The notes beneath the pieces were generated by a model. That model worked only from the letters and a program-made list of their open reading frames with translations, was not told the origin of the DNA and did no database searches. The position numbers were made by a program, and so were the translations under genes. This document shows positions 45,607 to 53,906 of a stretch of 64,000 nt of DNA, one piece after another; the stretch's first letter is position 1, and every line of letters starts with the position of its first letter. Origin of the DNA: Cochlodiniinecator piscidefendens (GTDB taxonomy: Bacteria; Pseudomonadota; Alphaproteobacteria; Rhodobacterales; Rhodobacteraceae); assembly GCF_011326755.1 (NCBI RefSeq), contig NZ_JAAOIE010000002.1, positions 496,001-560,000 on the forward strand, in the 5' to 3' direction.

Positions 45607-46024
45607 TCACAGTCGCCCACGATGTTCGTAAACCTCAACTGCATGGAACGGAATAAGGCGCACCCCATTGACCGGAAGGGCATGTTCGCATGTTCGAGAG
45701 GGGAAGCCTGAGAGCCCAAATGGTCATCAAAGATCTTAGTAGTAATGTGACAGCGGCGCGTGCGTACTCCCTACAGGGCCACGGCAGAACATTAAAGCCG
45801 ATCCAAAGGCCGGATACATATCAGCGACTTTCAGAAGACGTGCAATTGAACACTTGCGAACGGCAGCCGATACATACATGGGCTCGAAACGGTCATTTGA
45901 CAAATTTAGTCGAACAAATTGATGCCTTCTTGATCTGGATGTCGGCTGAGCGGGACAAAGCACCATTTCGTTGCACAAAAGCACCAATTCGCTGCGTTTG
46001 CACCAAGGTCTGCAATCTCGAGTA

Positions 46025-46048
46025 ACCGGCCACACGTGTGAGGCCGGT
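46025..46048 (+). terminator. Strong stem-loop in the gene-poor stretch
   Basis: Stem ACCGGCC/GGCCGGT encloses the self-complementary ACACGTGT, followed on the plus strand by CTTTCGATTTT. It has the form of a terminator for a plus-strand gene that is no longer present. Confidence 0.45.
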
Positions 46049-46113
46049 CTTTCGATTTTACCGATCTCTGAGGAGATTATTAGGTTGGTTCCGCTTCACT
46101 GGGGGGGGGACGC

Positions 46114-47292
46114 TCAGCCGGTTTCACCAAATCCTTTCGGTACTGGCAGATCAGGCAAGGTTGCCGCACGTTTTTGCAGGGCCCGGCCAATAACCACGCG
46201 GCTGATTTCCGTTGTCCCGTCCACGATCCGCAGCATCTGTGCGAGCCGTGAAAGACGATCCAATCCGTAAGGCTGCAAAAGGCCCATACCGCCCAAGACC
46301 TGTGTGCAGATATTTGCAGCCTTCACAGCGGCATCTGGCACAAACCGTTTGGCATGAGCGGCCATCAGAGGGCCTTCGGGTGTGCCAAGGGATTCTGCCG
46401 CCTTTCGATAAAGCAGCTTGGAGGCTTCAAGATCGGTTGCAACCTCGCCCAGCATCCACTGAATCCCGTCCAGATCGAGGTTCTTGCCACCAAACATCTT
46501 GCGGTTCTTGGAATAGGACAGTGCCGTGTCCAATGCGGCTTGCATCAATCCACAGCATCCTGACGCAATCGACACACGGGCGATATCGATCGCCATGAGC
46601 GAGCCTTGCAAGCCCTGACCGATCGGCAGGATGATGTTGTCTTCGCTCACCACCACCTGGGCCATGTACATCTCGGCCAGAGGCAGGAAGTTGTAAGATG
46701 GGGTATCGTAGAGCGGACCAAAGCTGAGGCCCGGGGTGTCGGCCGGGATGGCGATCATCGCCATATCCTTGTGGCCGGGTGCGTCACTGGTTTTGACCAC
46801 GGTGAAATAGATATCAGCCTCGGTCGCCAAGCTGACCCATGCTTTCGCACCGCTGATCGTCCAAGTGCCGTCATCATTGATCACGGCCCGCGAATACATG
46901 TTTGTTGCGTCCGATCCCGATTGCGGTTCAGTCAGTGCAAAATTCGCCAGCTTGCGGCCCGAGGTCAGATCCCGCGCCCATTTTTCCTTGAAGGTATCTG
47001 TGCCATAGCCGCAGCCCGCGAAGGTACAGATGTTATGCATCGACAGGGCAAAGGCATAAGCGCCGTCCCCCAGCCCCAGTTGTTCATAGACCTGAATGCC
47101 CTCTGCCAGCGGCAAGCCCTGACCACCAAACTCTTCGGGGGCGTAGAGCCCCGTCAGGCCAGCGGCCCCGGCCTTGTCAGACGCATCACGGGGCCACTTC
47201 TTTGCGGCGTTCCATGCGTCCACATTGGGCAGGATGACCTGCTCGGTGTGGTCGCGTGCGGCCTGGAGTATGGTTGCGAGTTTGTCTGACAT
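46114..47292 (-). CDS. Acyl-CoA dehydrogenase family protein
   Basis: A 392-residue flavoprotein of the acyl-CoA dehydrogenase fold: N-terminal helical part, [20 protein letters not shown] (FAD/substrate loop, about 117-136), the mid beta domain, and C-terminal helices with [17 protein letters not shown] and [18 protein letters not shown]. In the last motif Asp stands where most short- and medium-chain enzymes have the catalytic Glu (EGT), so the base may differ or lie elsewhere. The substrate is unknown. It sits upstream of an AraC regulator and a broken thiolase on the same strand, as in a fatty- or branched-acid oxidation cluster. Confidence 0.88.
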   Translation of the reverse strand: MSDKLATILQAARDHTEQVILPNVDAWNAAKKWPRDASDKAGAAGLTGLYAPEEFGGQGLPLAEGIQVYEQLGLGDGAYAFALSMHNICTFAGCGYGTDTFKEKWARDLTSGRKLANFALTEPQSGSDATNMYSRAVINDDGTWTISGAKAWVSLATEADIYFTVVKTSDAPGHKDMAMIAIPADTPGLSFGPLYDTPSYNFLPLAEMYMAQVVVSEDNIILPIGQGLQGSLMAIDIARVSIASGCCGLMQAALDTALSYSKNRKMFGGKNLDLDGIQWMLGEVATDLEASKLLYRKAAESLGTPEGPLMAAHAKRFVPDAAVKAANICTQVLGGMGLLQPYGLDRLSRLAQMLRIVDGTTEISRVVIGRALQKRAATLPDLPVPKGFGETG

Positions 47293-47485
47293 TGGCGGAT
47301 CCTTTCAAGGGCGATTATTCTCATATGACGCCACGGCCCGGCAATCGCGGATGGTCGGATTGATGAGCTATGAAGGCGAAACTTCAGATGAAAATGCTTC
47401 TCGCAGAAAGATTTAGCGAGTTGGCCCTCTGAGAACTATCTCGTGCGATGACAGATCATTGTCCAAAAATGACAAAACGGATGTC

Positions 47486-48505
47486 TCAAATGCTCGCCTT
47501 TCGGTACGAGCTGGGGGTGCTGCCGGTCCAGCGTTGAAAGGCCCGGTGAAAATTGGCAGCAGAGGAAAAGCCGACATCATGTGCGATGGCCTCGACGCTT
47601 TTGCGTCCCGCCTGCAGGTCGCGGATCGCGATGTCGCGCCGCAGGGCATCCTTGATCGCCTGAAACGAGGTCCCATCCGCGTGCAACCTGCGGATCAGGG
47701 TGCGCGGGGTCATGTGCATCGCGGATGCTGTCTGGGTCAGGGTGGCCGCCACCCAGCCCGTTTGGCCCAGATATGTGCGCACCCGTAGCGATTGGGTATG
47801 CTCGCGCGAAGAGGTGAAGATCCAGTCCCGGGGCGCGTTTTGCAAAAACCGGTCAAGATCAGATGTGCTACGCGCTTGCACAGGGCCCAGAGCGTTCGGG
47901 CAGAAGGAGATCGCAGTGGCGGGTTGGCCAAATTGAAAGGGTGCCGGAAAGATGATCGCGTAATCCTGATCAAACTCCGGGCGCTCAAACGCGAAATCAA
48001 CGGCCATAACCGGAACCTCATGCCCTGCCAGCCAAGACATGAGCCCGTGGGCAAGTTTGAGGATCAGCATATGCCCAAACCGCTGAACCTGCGCGTTACC
48101 TTGTGGTTTCAGCGTCAGCACCAACGCGCCTTCGGCGTCATCGAGATCAAACTGGTAGTCATCCAGCAGCAAATTCCAGAAGGTCGAAAACCGGTAGAGT
48201 GCTGATGCAAGAGACGTGGCCTCTCTGACAGTCGTTAAAAGATGCTGCAGGGCCCTTGGCCGGACGGGCCTGCTCCAAAGCCCCATCATCTCATCACCGG
48301 TCTCAACTGCGGCAAGTTGATAGAGACATACGATCTGATCCAGCGTGACGCGACCATTCGGCGCGCGCGTCTCCGCGTTCAGACCGGACCGGTTTAGCAG
48401 CGACGCCATCTGCGCCTCTGGGCACAGGTCACGCAGCGCCGCCAGCCAGTCATCGACAAACTGGTTGGAAACCGTGGACAGGATCGTTGGCGTGACATTG
48501 GTCAT
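47486..48505 (-). CDS. AraC-family transcriptional regulator
   Basis: A 339-residue regulator with a long N-terminal AraC-type ligand domain of the OruR/ArgR-like class (TGDEMMGLWSRPVRPRALQH) and a C-terminal double helix-turn-helix: VAATLTQTASAMHMTPRTLI and the signature region SVEAIAHDVGFSSAANFHRA followed by FQRWTGSTPSSYR. Start ATG has GAGG 6 nt upstream. It lies between the acyl-CoA dehydrogenase and the truncated thiolase genes and probably controls them. Confidence 0.88.
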   Translation of the reverse strand: MTNVTPTILSTVSNQFVDDWLAALRDLCPEAQMASLLNRSGLNAETRAPNGRVTLDQIVCLYQLAAVETGDEMMGLWSRPVRPRALQHLLTTVREATSLASALYRFSTFWNLLLDDYQFDLDDAEGALVLTLKPQGNAQVQRFGHMLILKLAHGLMSWLAGHEVPVMAVDFAFERPEFDQDYAIIFPAPFQFGQPATAISFCPNALGPVQARSTSDLDRFLQNAPRDWIFTSSREHTQSLRVRTYLGQTGWVAATLTQTASAMHMTPRTLIRRLHADGTSFQAIKDALRRDIAIRDLQAGRKSVEAIAHDVGFSSAANFHRAFQRWTGSTPSSYRKASI

Positions 48506-48634
48506 AACACCTCAGGAGGTATCACCAATTCCGGTCAACATGAAATACGGCACATGCAGATGGCGACCTTCGCAGATGACAGAATGTCAATGTCTCAACC
48601 AGACAACGCTCTGCTTGAACCCGTTTCAGTGGGG

Positions 48635-49345
48635 TCAGGCAACTTCAAACAGTGCTGCGGCCCCCATGCCTCCGCCAACACACATGGAGGTCACCACGTA
48701 TTTTACGCCACGACGCCTTCCCTCAAGCAGAGCGTGCCCGACTTGTCTCGCACCTGTCATACCGTAGGGGTGGCCAATCGATATTGCACCGCCGTTCACA
48801 TTGTAGGTTTCGGGATCGATTCCAAGATGGTCACGGCAATAAAGAACCTGGCAGGCGAATGCTTCGTTAAGTTCCCAAAGGCCAATGTCGCTCATGCGAA
48901 GACCTGCAATCTTCAGCAGCTTTGGAATGGCATAGATCGGGCCGACACCCATTTCTTCCGGTGCGTTTCCTGCAACAGCCATGCCGCGATAGATACCTAG
49001 CGGTGTGAGGCCCTGTTGCTCAGCCATTTTGCTTTCCATGAGCACACAGGCCGAGGCCCCGTCAGAAAGCTGGCTTGCGTTTCCGGCCGTGATCACGCCG
49101 CCTTCGACAACCGGGTTCAATGCCCCGAGTGTTTCGGCCGTCGTGCCCGGCCGGTTGCCTTCGTCTTTTGACAAGGTCACTTCTTCCAGGGTTTCCTCCC
49201 CAGTTTCGCGGTTTTTGACCCGCTTTATCGCAGTGATCGGGACGATCTCGTCTTCAAAGGCGCCAGCTGCCTGAGCCCGGGCCGTCCGACCTTGGGAAAA
49301 GCCATATAAAAGCTGCATAGTTTCTGCATAGAAACCATACACCAC
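48635..49345 (-). pseudogene. Thiolase lacking its N-terminal half
   Basis: Encodes the C-terminal part of an acetyl-CoA acetyltransferase: from SQGRTARAQAAGAFEDEIVP through LGALNPVVEGGVITAGNASQ, LWELNEAFACQVLYC, NVNGGAISIGHPYG and CVGGGMGAAALFE. The catalytic His and second Cys are kept, but the N-terminal half with the nucleophile Cys (about 150-160 residues) is absent. The first 16 codons are unrelated sequence from the hemF 3' flank. Family length is about 390; here 236. The break near 49300 is 55 nt from the hemF stop, so a deletion or insertion joined the two. Very likely inactive. Confidence 0.85.
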
Positions 49346-49355
49346 TTTGGGGTGG

Positions 49356-50243
49356 TTAAACCCACTTCGCCATCGGCGGTAAACTCATCAAAACGGCGTT
49401 GGCGTCATGGCCTGTTTCCAGCCCGAATTTAGTACCCCGATCATAGACCAGATTGTACTCCGCATACAGCCCGCGATGTACCAGTTGTGCGTCCTTCTCC
49501 ACATCCCCCCATGGTTGGTTGCGGTGGCGTTCTGTGATCGGCACAAACGCAGGCAGGAAGGCACGACCAACATCTTGAATAAATTGAAAATCTTTTTCCC
49601 AATCACCTGTGTTGTGATCGTCTAAAAATATCCCTCCAACACCCCGCGCACGCCCCCGGTGTGGGACATAAAAATACTCATCCGCCCACTCTTTGAACCG
49701 CGGATAATAGGTCGGGTCATGGCGGTCACAATGCGCCTTCTGTACCGCGTGAAAATCCGCCGTATCCTTAGAAAATTCAAGGCAAGGATTCAAATCAGAT
49801 CCCCCCCCAAACCACCACCCATGCGGCGTCCAAAACATCCGTGTGTTCATATGCACCGCCGGACAAAACGGGTTCTGCATATGCGCCACGAGCGAGATGC
49901 CAGATGCCCAAAAACGGGGGTCCTCAGCCATGCCAGAAAGGCCTTTGCGCGCCGCCATTGCTTTTTGCGCGCGCTCACCCAAAGTGCCGTAAACCGTAGA
50001 AATATTTACACCAACTTTTTCAAAAACGCGTCCGCCACGCATAACGCTCATCAAACCACCGCCTGCGTCAGAGCCATCTTCAGACTTCCTGGAGGTTTCA
50101 GTAATTTCAAATCTACCAGCCGGCGTATCATCTGCCGTAATTTGCGTATCTTCTAGCCCTTCAAAGGCGGCAACGATGTCATCCCGCAAACTGCGAAACC
50201 AAGCACTGGCGCGGTTTTTTTCATCGTTCATCTGCTCGGTCAT
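49356..50243 (-). CDS. hemF: Oxygen-dependent coproporphyrinogen III oxidase
   Basis: Oxidative decarboxylation of coproporphyrinogen III to protoporphyrinogen IX in heme synthesis. The 295-residue protein carries the family signature FWTPHGWWFGGGSDLNPCLE, with AVHMNTRMF before it and GRARGVGGIFLDDHNTGDWE later; the C-terminus VLMSLPPMAKW is intact. The start is the ATG with AGGAG 9 nt upstream; the frame extends further without a site. Its downstream flank is the site of the thiolase truncation. Confidence 0.95.
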   Translation of the reverse strand: MTEQMNDEKNRASAWFRSLRDDIVAAFEGLEDTQITADDTPAGRFEITETSRKSEDGSDAGGGLMSVMRGGRVFEKVGVNISTVYGTLGERAQKAMAARKGLSGMAEDPRFWASGISLVAHMQNPFCPAVHMNTRMFWTPHGWWFGGGSDLNPCLEFSKDTADFHAVQKAHCDRHDPTYYPRFKEWADEYFYVPHRGRARGVGGIFLDDHNTGDWEKDFQFIQDVGRAFLPAFVPITERHRNQPWGDVEKDAQLVHRGLYAEYNLVYDRGTKFGLETGHDANAVLMSLPPMAKWV

Positions 50244-50347
50244 AATGGCTCTCCTTTGATCGTTTGTTCCATAGCTGGAAATTGCCGACCAGACCAGTTC
50301 TTCCCGCCATAGATTGCAAAAAGCCGCAGCCAAGCTATCTTTGATCT

Positions 50348-50722
50348 ATGCGTTACATCTTCATTATCCCAGTCTTAGCCCTCGCTGCATGCGCCACTCC
50401 ACGTGAGCAATGCATCCAGAATGCGACCCAAGATCTGCGTGTATTGGACACCCTTATTGAACAAACAGAACTAAATATCGAACGCGGGTACGGTGTCGAA
50501 ACGAGATTGGAAACCAATTACCGTTTTGAATATTGCGCCTCTCCAGCGCGTGGATATCGCTTTTGCAACCGCCCGGTTTTAGAACGGGTCGAACACCCTA
50601 TCGCGTTGAATTTAGATGAAGAACGTCAAAAGCTACATCCAATGCAGCAAAGCAGACGTACCTTAGAAGAACGCAGCCGGACTGCGATTGCGACATGTAA
50701 CACCAGCTATCCTGAAGGTTAA
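50348..50722 (+). CDS. Putative lipoprotein of unknown function
   Basis: A 124-residue small lipoprotein. The signal peptide MRYIFIIPVLALAACATP has the lipobox LAAC, Cys15 being the lipid-bearing residue. The mature part has six further cysteines and charged segments (EERQKLHPMQQSRRTLEERSR, likely helical). Not recognised beyond that. It is divergent from hemF and its stop overlaps the stop of the converging SDR gene by 4 nt. Confidence 0.75.
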   Translation: MRYIFIIPVLALAACATPREQCIQNATQDLRVLDTLIEQTELNIERGYGVETRLETNYRFEYCASPARGYRFCNRPVLERVEHPIALNLDEERQKLHPMQQSRRTLEERSRTAIATCNTSYPEG

Positions 50723-51528
50723 TGCGCAGGTGCTGCGACCGGATCAAGCAAAGTACGCCCACCATCCACGGTCATAATTTGACCTGTCATAAAAGACGCG
50801 CTTTCGCAGGCTAAAAATTGGACGGCCTCAGCCACCTCAGCTGGACCTGCAATGCGCGCCATTGGTGTATGTGCAATAATCTCTTCGCGATATCCAGCGT
50901 GTGATTTGAGCTCGGATTTCAAACTCGCGCTCATAACACTACCAAAGGCCACAGCGTTCACACGAATGCGTTTGTCCGCCAGAGCAACCGCCAAAGATCG
51001 GGTCATCTGCTCCATCGCTGCTGCACTCACTGAAAGGGCAAGCAAATCCGGATGAGAAAAACGCGCCGCAATCGTTGATAGATTTACAATTGACCCAATT
51101 GTTCCGCCCTCTGATCCATCCTCTTCGGCCTGTTGAATCATCCTGCGTGCTATAGATTGGCTAAGGCGCAAACTGGTCATAAGGTTTTGATCTAACAGTG
51201 TTTCGATCACACCATCCTGCTCAGGGTCCAGCGGATCACATGTCGCCACTTGGCGGCTTGCATTTACCAAAATGTCGACGCGATCAAAGGCATCCAATGT
51301 CGCAGACAGCAAGTTTGCAACTGCCAACTTCTGACGCAAATCACCCGCAAAAAAACGAATATTGGAGGTTTCGTCGATTTCTCCGATTTCGTGTTTTAGC
51401 CCTTCTTCGTCCATGTCAGCAAACATCACGTTTGCCCCTTGCTCTACAAAATGGCGTGCAATTGCCAACCCCACACCATTTGCGGCGCCGGTGACGATTG
51501 CGGTTTTTCCAGAGATCGAAAATGACAT
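50719..51528 (-). CDS. SDR-fold protein lacking catalytic Tyr and Lys
   Basis: A 269-residue short-chain dehydrogenase/reductase fold. The nucleotide motif TGAANGVG is at residues 13-20, NAS stands for the NNAG-type motif at 89-91, and the catalytic Ser region is NLSTIAA (Ser151). Where the family has YxxxK (usually YSASKAA), this protein has LSVSAAA at 165-171, so both Tyr and Lys are gone. The C-terminal half is otherwise normal, ending FMTGQIMTVDGGRTLL. It is either a non-catalytic relative or uses another chemistry. Downstream of the rsmC-like gene on the same strand. Confidence 0.88.
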   Translation of the reverse strand: MSFSISGKTAIVTGAANGVGLAIARHFVEQGANVMFADMDEEGLKHEIGEIDETSNIRFFAGDLRQKLAVANLLSATLDAFDRVDILVNASRQVATCDPLDPEQDGVIETLLDQNLMTSLRLSQSIARRMIQQAEEDGSEGGTIGSIVNLSTIAARFSHPDLLALSVSAAAMEQMTRSLAVALADKRIRVNAVAFGSVMSASLKSELKSHAGYREEIIAHTPMARIAGPAEVAEAVQFLACESASFMTGQIMTVDGGRTLLDPVAAPAH

Positions 51529-51580
51529 GTGATGTCCTTGATGGTAGCGATATCAAATTGCACCCTAGGGGAAAATTCCT

Positions 51581-52570
51581 CTAAGCGCGAGGCCCACGTT
51601 TTACATGTCGCGATTGCAGCAATTTAAAGCCACTGTCGCCGCCTATTTCCTGCACATCGCGAAAAAATTCCGACAATGTATTTTCGTAAGGCAAATGTCG
51701 ATTTGCCACCATTAACAACGTTCCACTTGGTTTCAATAGCCGTGCCGCAGCCTGGATAAACCCTTGCCCTAACGCGGGTTCTGCTGCGCGTGAGGTGTGA
51801 AACGGCGGGTTCATAACGACAGTATCCACGGGAGTTTTAAGCGAAAAAGAACGCGCATCATCCCAATGGAACGCTGCCCTAGCATCTTGAACATTCAGCT
51901 TGGCGCAAGTCAGCGCCTTTTCCTCTGCTTCAACTAGATGCAGTATTTCAACCCCTGCATTCTTTAGGATAGCGGATGAGAGATACCCCCACCCTGCACC
52001 CAGATCGACAACGACCCGCCCCAGTTTTTCCGGCAACGCATTCGCAAGCAGAAGTGATCCCCGATCAATCTTATCCGCAGAATAAACGCCCGAAATCGTG
52101 GCAAAACTCTCAGGTCCCAATGTTGGGCCGTCCTCGTGCCATTCTACAAATGCATTGGCTGGTACGAAGGAAAATAACTTCCCATGGGCCTTTGAATATG
52201 CCGAAGACGTCGACGTCATTTTACGGCACGCTTTGTATAGGCTGTCGATGCCGCTTGTTTTCAAACCATCAACAACGACGCGCTCTGCCGTGCAGGCCTC
52301 GGCCTCCGCAATCAGCGCGCGCGCTTCGGATTTTGACCGAGGTACGCAAATGATCGACAGACTGGCTGTGCCTTCAGCGCGTGTTGCAACTTTATAGCCA
52401 CGCTCCAACCATGCCGCATGATCTGGGTAAAAGCTTTGGATAATAACCACGCGCTCTTTCGGGAGCGCAGAAAGGTCTTGATCTGCGATTGGCCGAAAAA
52501 CGAAAATGGTACCTTCATCAGGGATCGCTAAATCCCCGCCGTCCACAGCGAGATTAATACGAGACGTCAT
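51581..52570 (-). CDS. rsmC: RsmC-like 16S rRNA (guanine-N2) methyltransferase
   Basis: A 329-residue class I SAM-dependent methyltransferase. The SAM-binding motif VVDLGAGWGYLSSAIL is at about 193-208 and the base-flipping/catalytic motif NPPFHTSRA near 254, which is the N2-guanine methyltransferase type (RsmC/RlmG). The N-terminal half is the degenerate non-binding domain of that class. It would modify G1207 of 16S rRNA. It is transcribed with clpS upstream, 12 nt away. Confidence 0.86.
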   Translation of the reverse strand: MTSRINLAVDGGDLAIPDEGTIFVFRPIADQDLSALPKERVVIIQSFYPDHAAWLERGYKVATRAEGTASLSIICVPRSKSEARALIAEAEACTAERVVVDGLKTSGIDSLYKACRKMTSTSSAYSKAHGKLFSFVPANAFVEWHEDGPTLGPESFATISGVYSADKIDRGSLLLANALPEKLGRVVVDLGAGWGYLSSAILKNAGVEILHLVEAEEKALTCAKLNVQDARAAFHWDDARSFSLKTPVDTVVMNPPFHTSRAAEPALGQGFIQAAARLLKPSGTLLMVANRHLPYENTLSEFFRDVQEIGGDSGFKLLQSRHVKRGPRA

Positions 52571-52582
52571 AATAAAATCGCC

Positions 52583-52951
52583 CTATTCGCGTTCCATAGT
52601 GCATTGCAGCGGGTGTTCATTTTGGCGCGCCGCGTCCATAACCTGAGCCACTTTAGTTTCAGCAATTTCATGACTAAATATCCCAACGACAGCCAAACCC
52701 TTTTTATGAACCGTCAGCATAATCTCAAACGCTTGGGCATGGTTCAGGCCAAAAAATCGTTCCAGCACATGAACAACAAATTCCATCGGTGTGAAATCAT
52801 CGTTGAGCAACATCACTTTGTACAGCGGAGGCCGTGCGGTCCGCGTGCGGGTTTTGGTCATCACACCCGTGTCATCATCGCCGTAATCCGACATCATAAC
52901 TGTCTGGGTCATCATGTTGTGTTTCAAAGGAAGTTCCATCCGTCGCTGCAT
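52583..52951 (-). CDS. clpS: ClpS adaptor of the ClpAP protease
   Basis: Adaptor that delivers N-degron substrates to ClpAP, up to 122 residues. The core motif [20 protein letters not shown] is intact, with [18 protein letters not shown] and [20 protein letters not shown] forming the substrate and ClpA faces. The true start is unclear: several ATGs (52951, 52939, 52915, 52894) lie in frame, none with a good ribosome site. Homologues in related bacteria begin about where the later ones lie. Confidence 0.93.
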   Translation of the reverse strand: MQRRMELPLKHNMMTQTVMMSDYGDDDTGVMTKTRTRTARPPLYKVMLLNDDFTPMEFVVHVLERFFGLNHAQAFEIMLTVHKKGLAVVGIFSHEIAETKVAQVMDAARQNEHPLQCTMERE

Positions 52952-52999
52952 AATGATTATATAGCGGCCTGACGCGCAGTGAAAAGGGCAGGATGACGC

Positions 53000-53710
53000 A
53001 TGAATGCAGGTTCAATGCAAAAAGTGACAACAATTGGCTTCGATGCGGATGATACGCTCTGGCATAATGAAAAATTCTTCCGAATTTCGCAGGAACGATT
53101 CGCAGAACTGCTCGGCGAATTTGCAGACAAAGATCACCTGGAACAACGCCTGTTAGACGCAGAACGACGCAACCTTGGGCACTATGGGTATGGGGTCAAA
53201 GGGTTTGTATTATCGATGATCGAAACCGCTCTGGATGTAACAGAAGAACGTGTTCCCGGCAGCGTCATTCGAGAATTGATCGACGCAGGGCAAGAAATGC
53301 TATCGCATCCAATTGATCTACTGCCCTACGTTTGTGAAACGCTCAATACCTTGTCGGAACACCACAAAGTTATTCTCATCACAAAGGGGGATTTGTTAGA
53401 TCAGGAACGCAAATTGGCCCAATCTGGCTTGGGGGATCTTTTTGACGGAGTTGAAATCGTATCTGATAAAACACCTCAGATATATCATGACATTTTCACA
53501 CGTCACGGGGATGGCCCAACTCGCGCTATGATGGTTGGAAACTCAATGAAATCAGATGTCATTCCCGCCATAAAAGCGGGCGCATGGGGGGTGTATGTTC
53601 CGCATGGTCTCATTTGGGAGCTTGAGCGCGCGGACGCACCTAAAAATGAATCACGTTTTAGACATCTTAAAGATCTCGGCGCGCTTCCCGCATGTATTGC
53701 GGCCCTTTGA
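53000..53710 (+). CDS. HAD-superfamily hydrolase
   Basis: A 236-residue phosphatase-like protein of the haloacid dehalogenase superfamily. Motif [12 protein letters not shown] (nucleophile Asp), motif II ILITKGD, Lys in LAQSG region, and motif [20 protein letters not shown] are all present, with an inserted helical cap. The substrate is not known. It is divergent from clpS and precedes the D,D-carboxypeptidase gene by almost 200 nt. Confidence 0.88.
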   Translation: MNAGSMQKVTTIGFDADDTLWHNEKFFRISQERFAELLGEFADKDHLEQRLLDAERRNLGHYGYGVKGFVLSMIETALDVTEERVPGSVIRELIDAGQEMLSHPIDLLPYVCETLNTLSEHHKVILITKGDLLDQERKLAQSGLGDLFDGVEIVSDKTPQIYHDIFTRHGDGPTRAMMVGNSMKSDVIPAIKAGAWGVYVPHGLIWELERADAPKNESRFRHLKDLGALPACIAAL

Positions 53711-53906
53711 GGGCGCATATATTGTTACCCGGACCGCATCAAACCACTAAACTTAGACCATTTCGTTCATCTGTTGCGTCAAAACCCGACCAGAAACTCT
53801 TGAAAAACAATTGTTTTCGCATCTGCCTTGCTATGTTATCGTAACATTAATCAATAAGAGCTGACCGAAAAATCGGCAGCCAGAGGCAGAAAAGGCAGGC
53901 GACGTG

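Larger units (their letters stand above)
45137..46113. other. Gene-poor 1-kb stretch with element debris
   Basis: The longest stretch without an intact gene. It holds an IS110-type transposase fragment (listed separately), a GC-rich hairpin at 46025-46048 and a run of nine G at 46101-46109 next to the end of the acyl-CoA dehydrogenase gene. Remaining frames show no ribosome sites. It looks like decayed mobile and gene remnants. Confidence 0.65.

Noticed and set aside
45690-46025. 111-residue plus-strand frame ending at a hairpin
   Set aside because: The hairpin placement is suggestive, but the product has no recognisable domain and no good start, so I list only the hairpin.
46606-47289. 227-residue plus-strand frame opposite the acyl-CoA dehydrogenase
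   Set aside because: Antisense to an intact conserved gene with correct motifs; no ribosome site.
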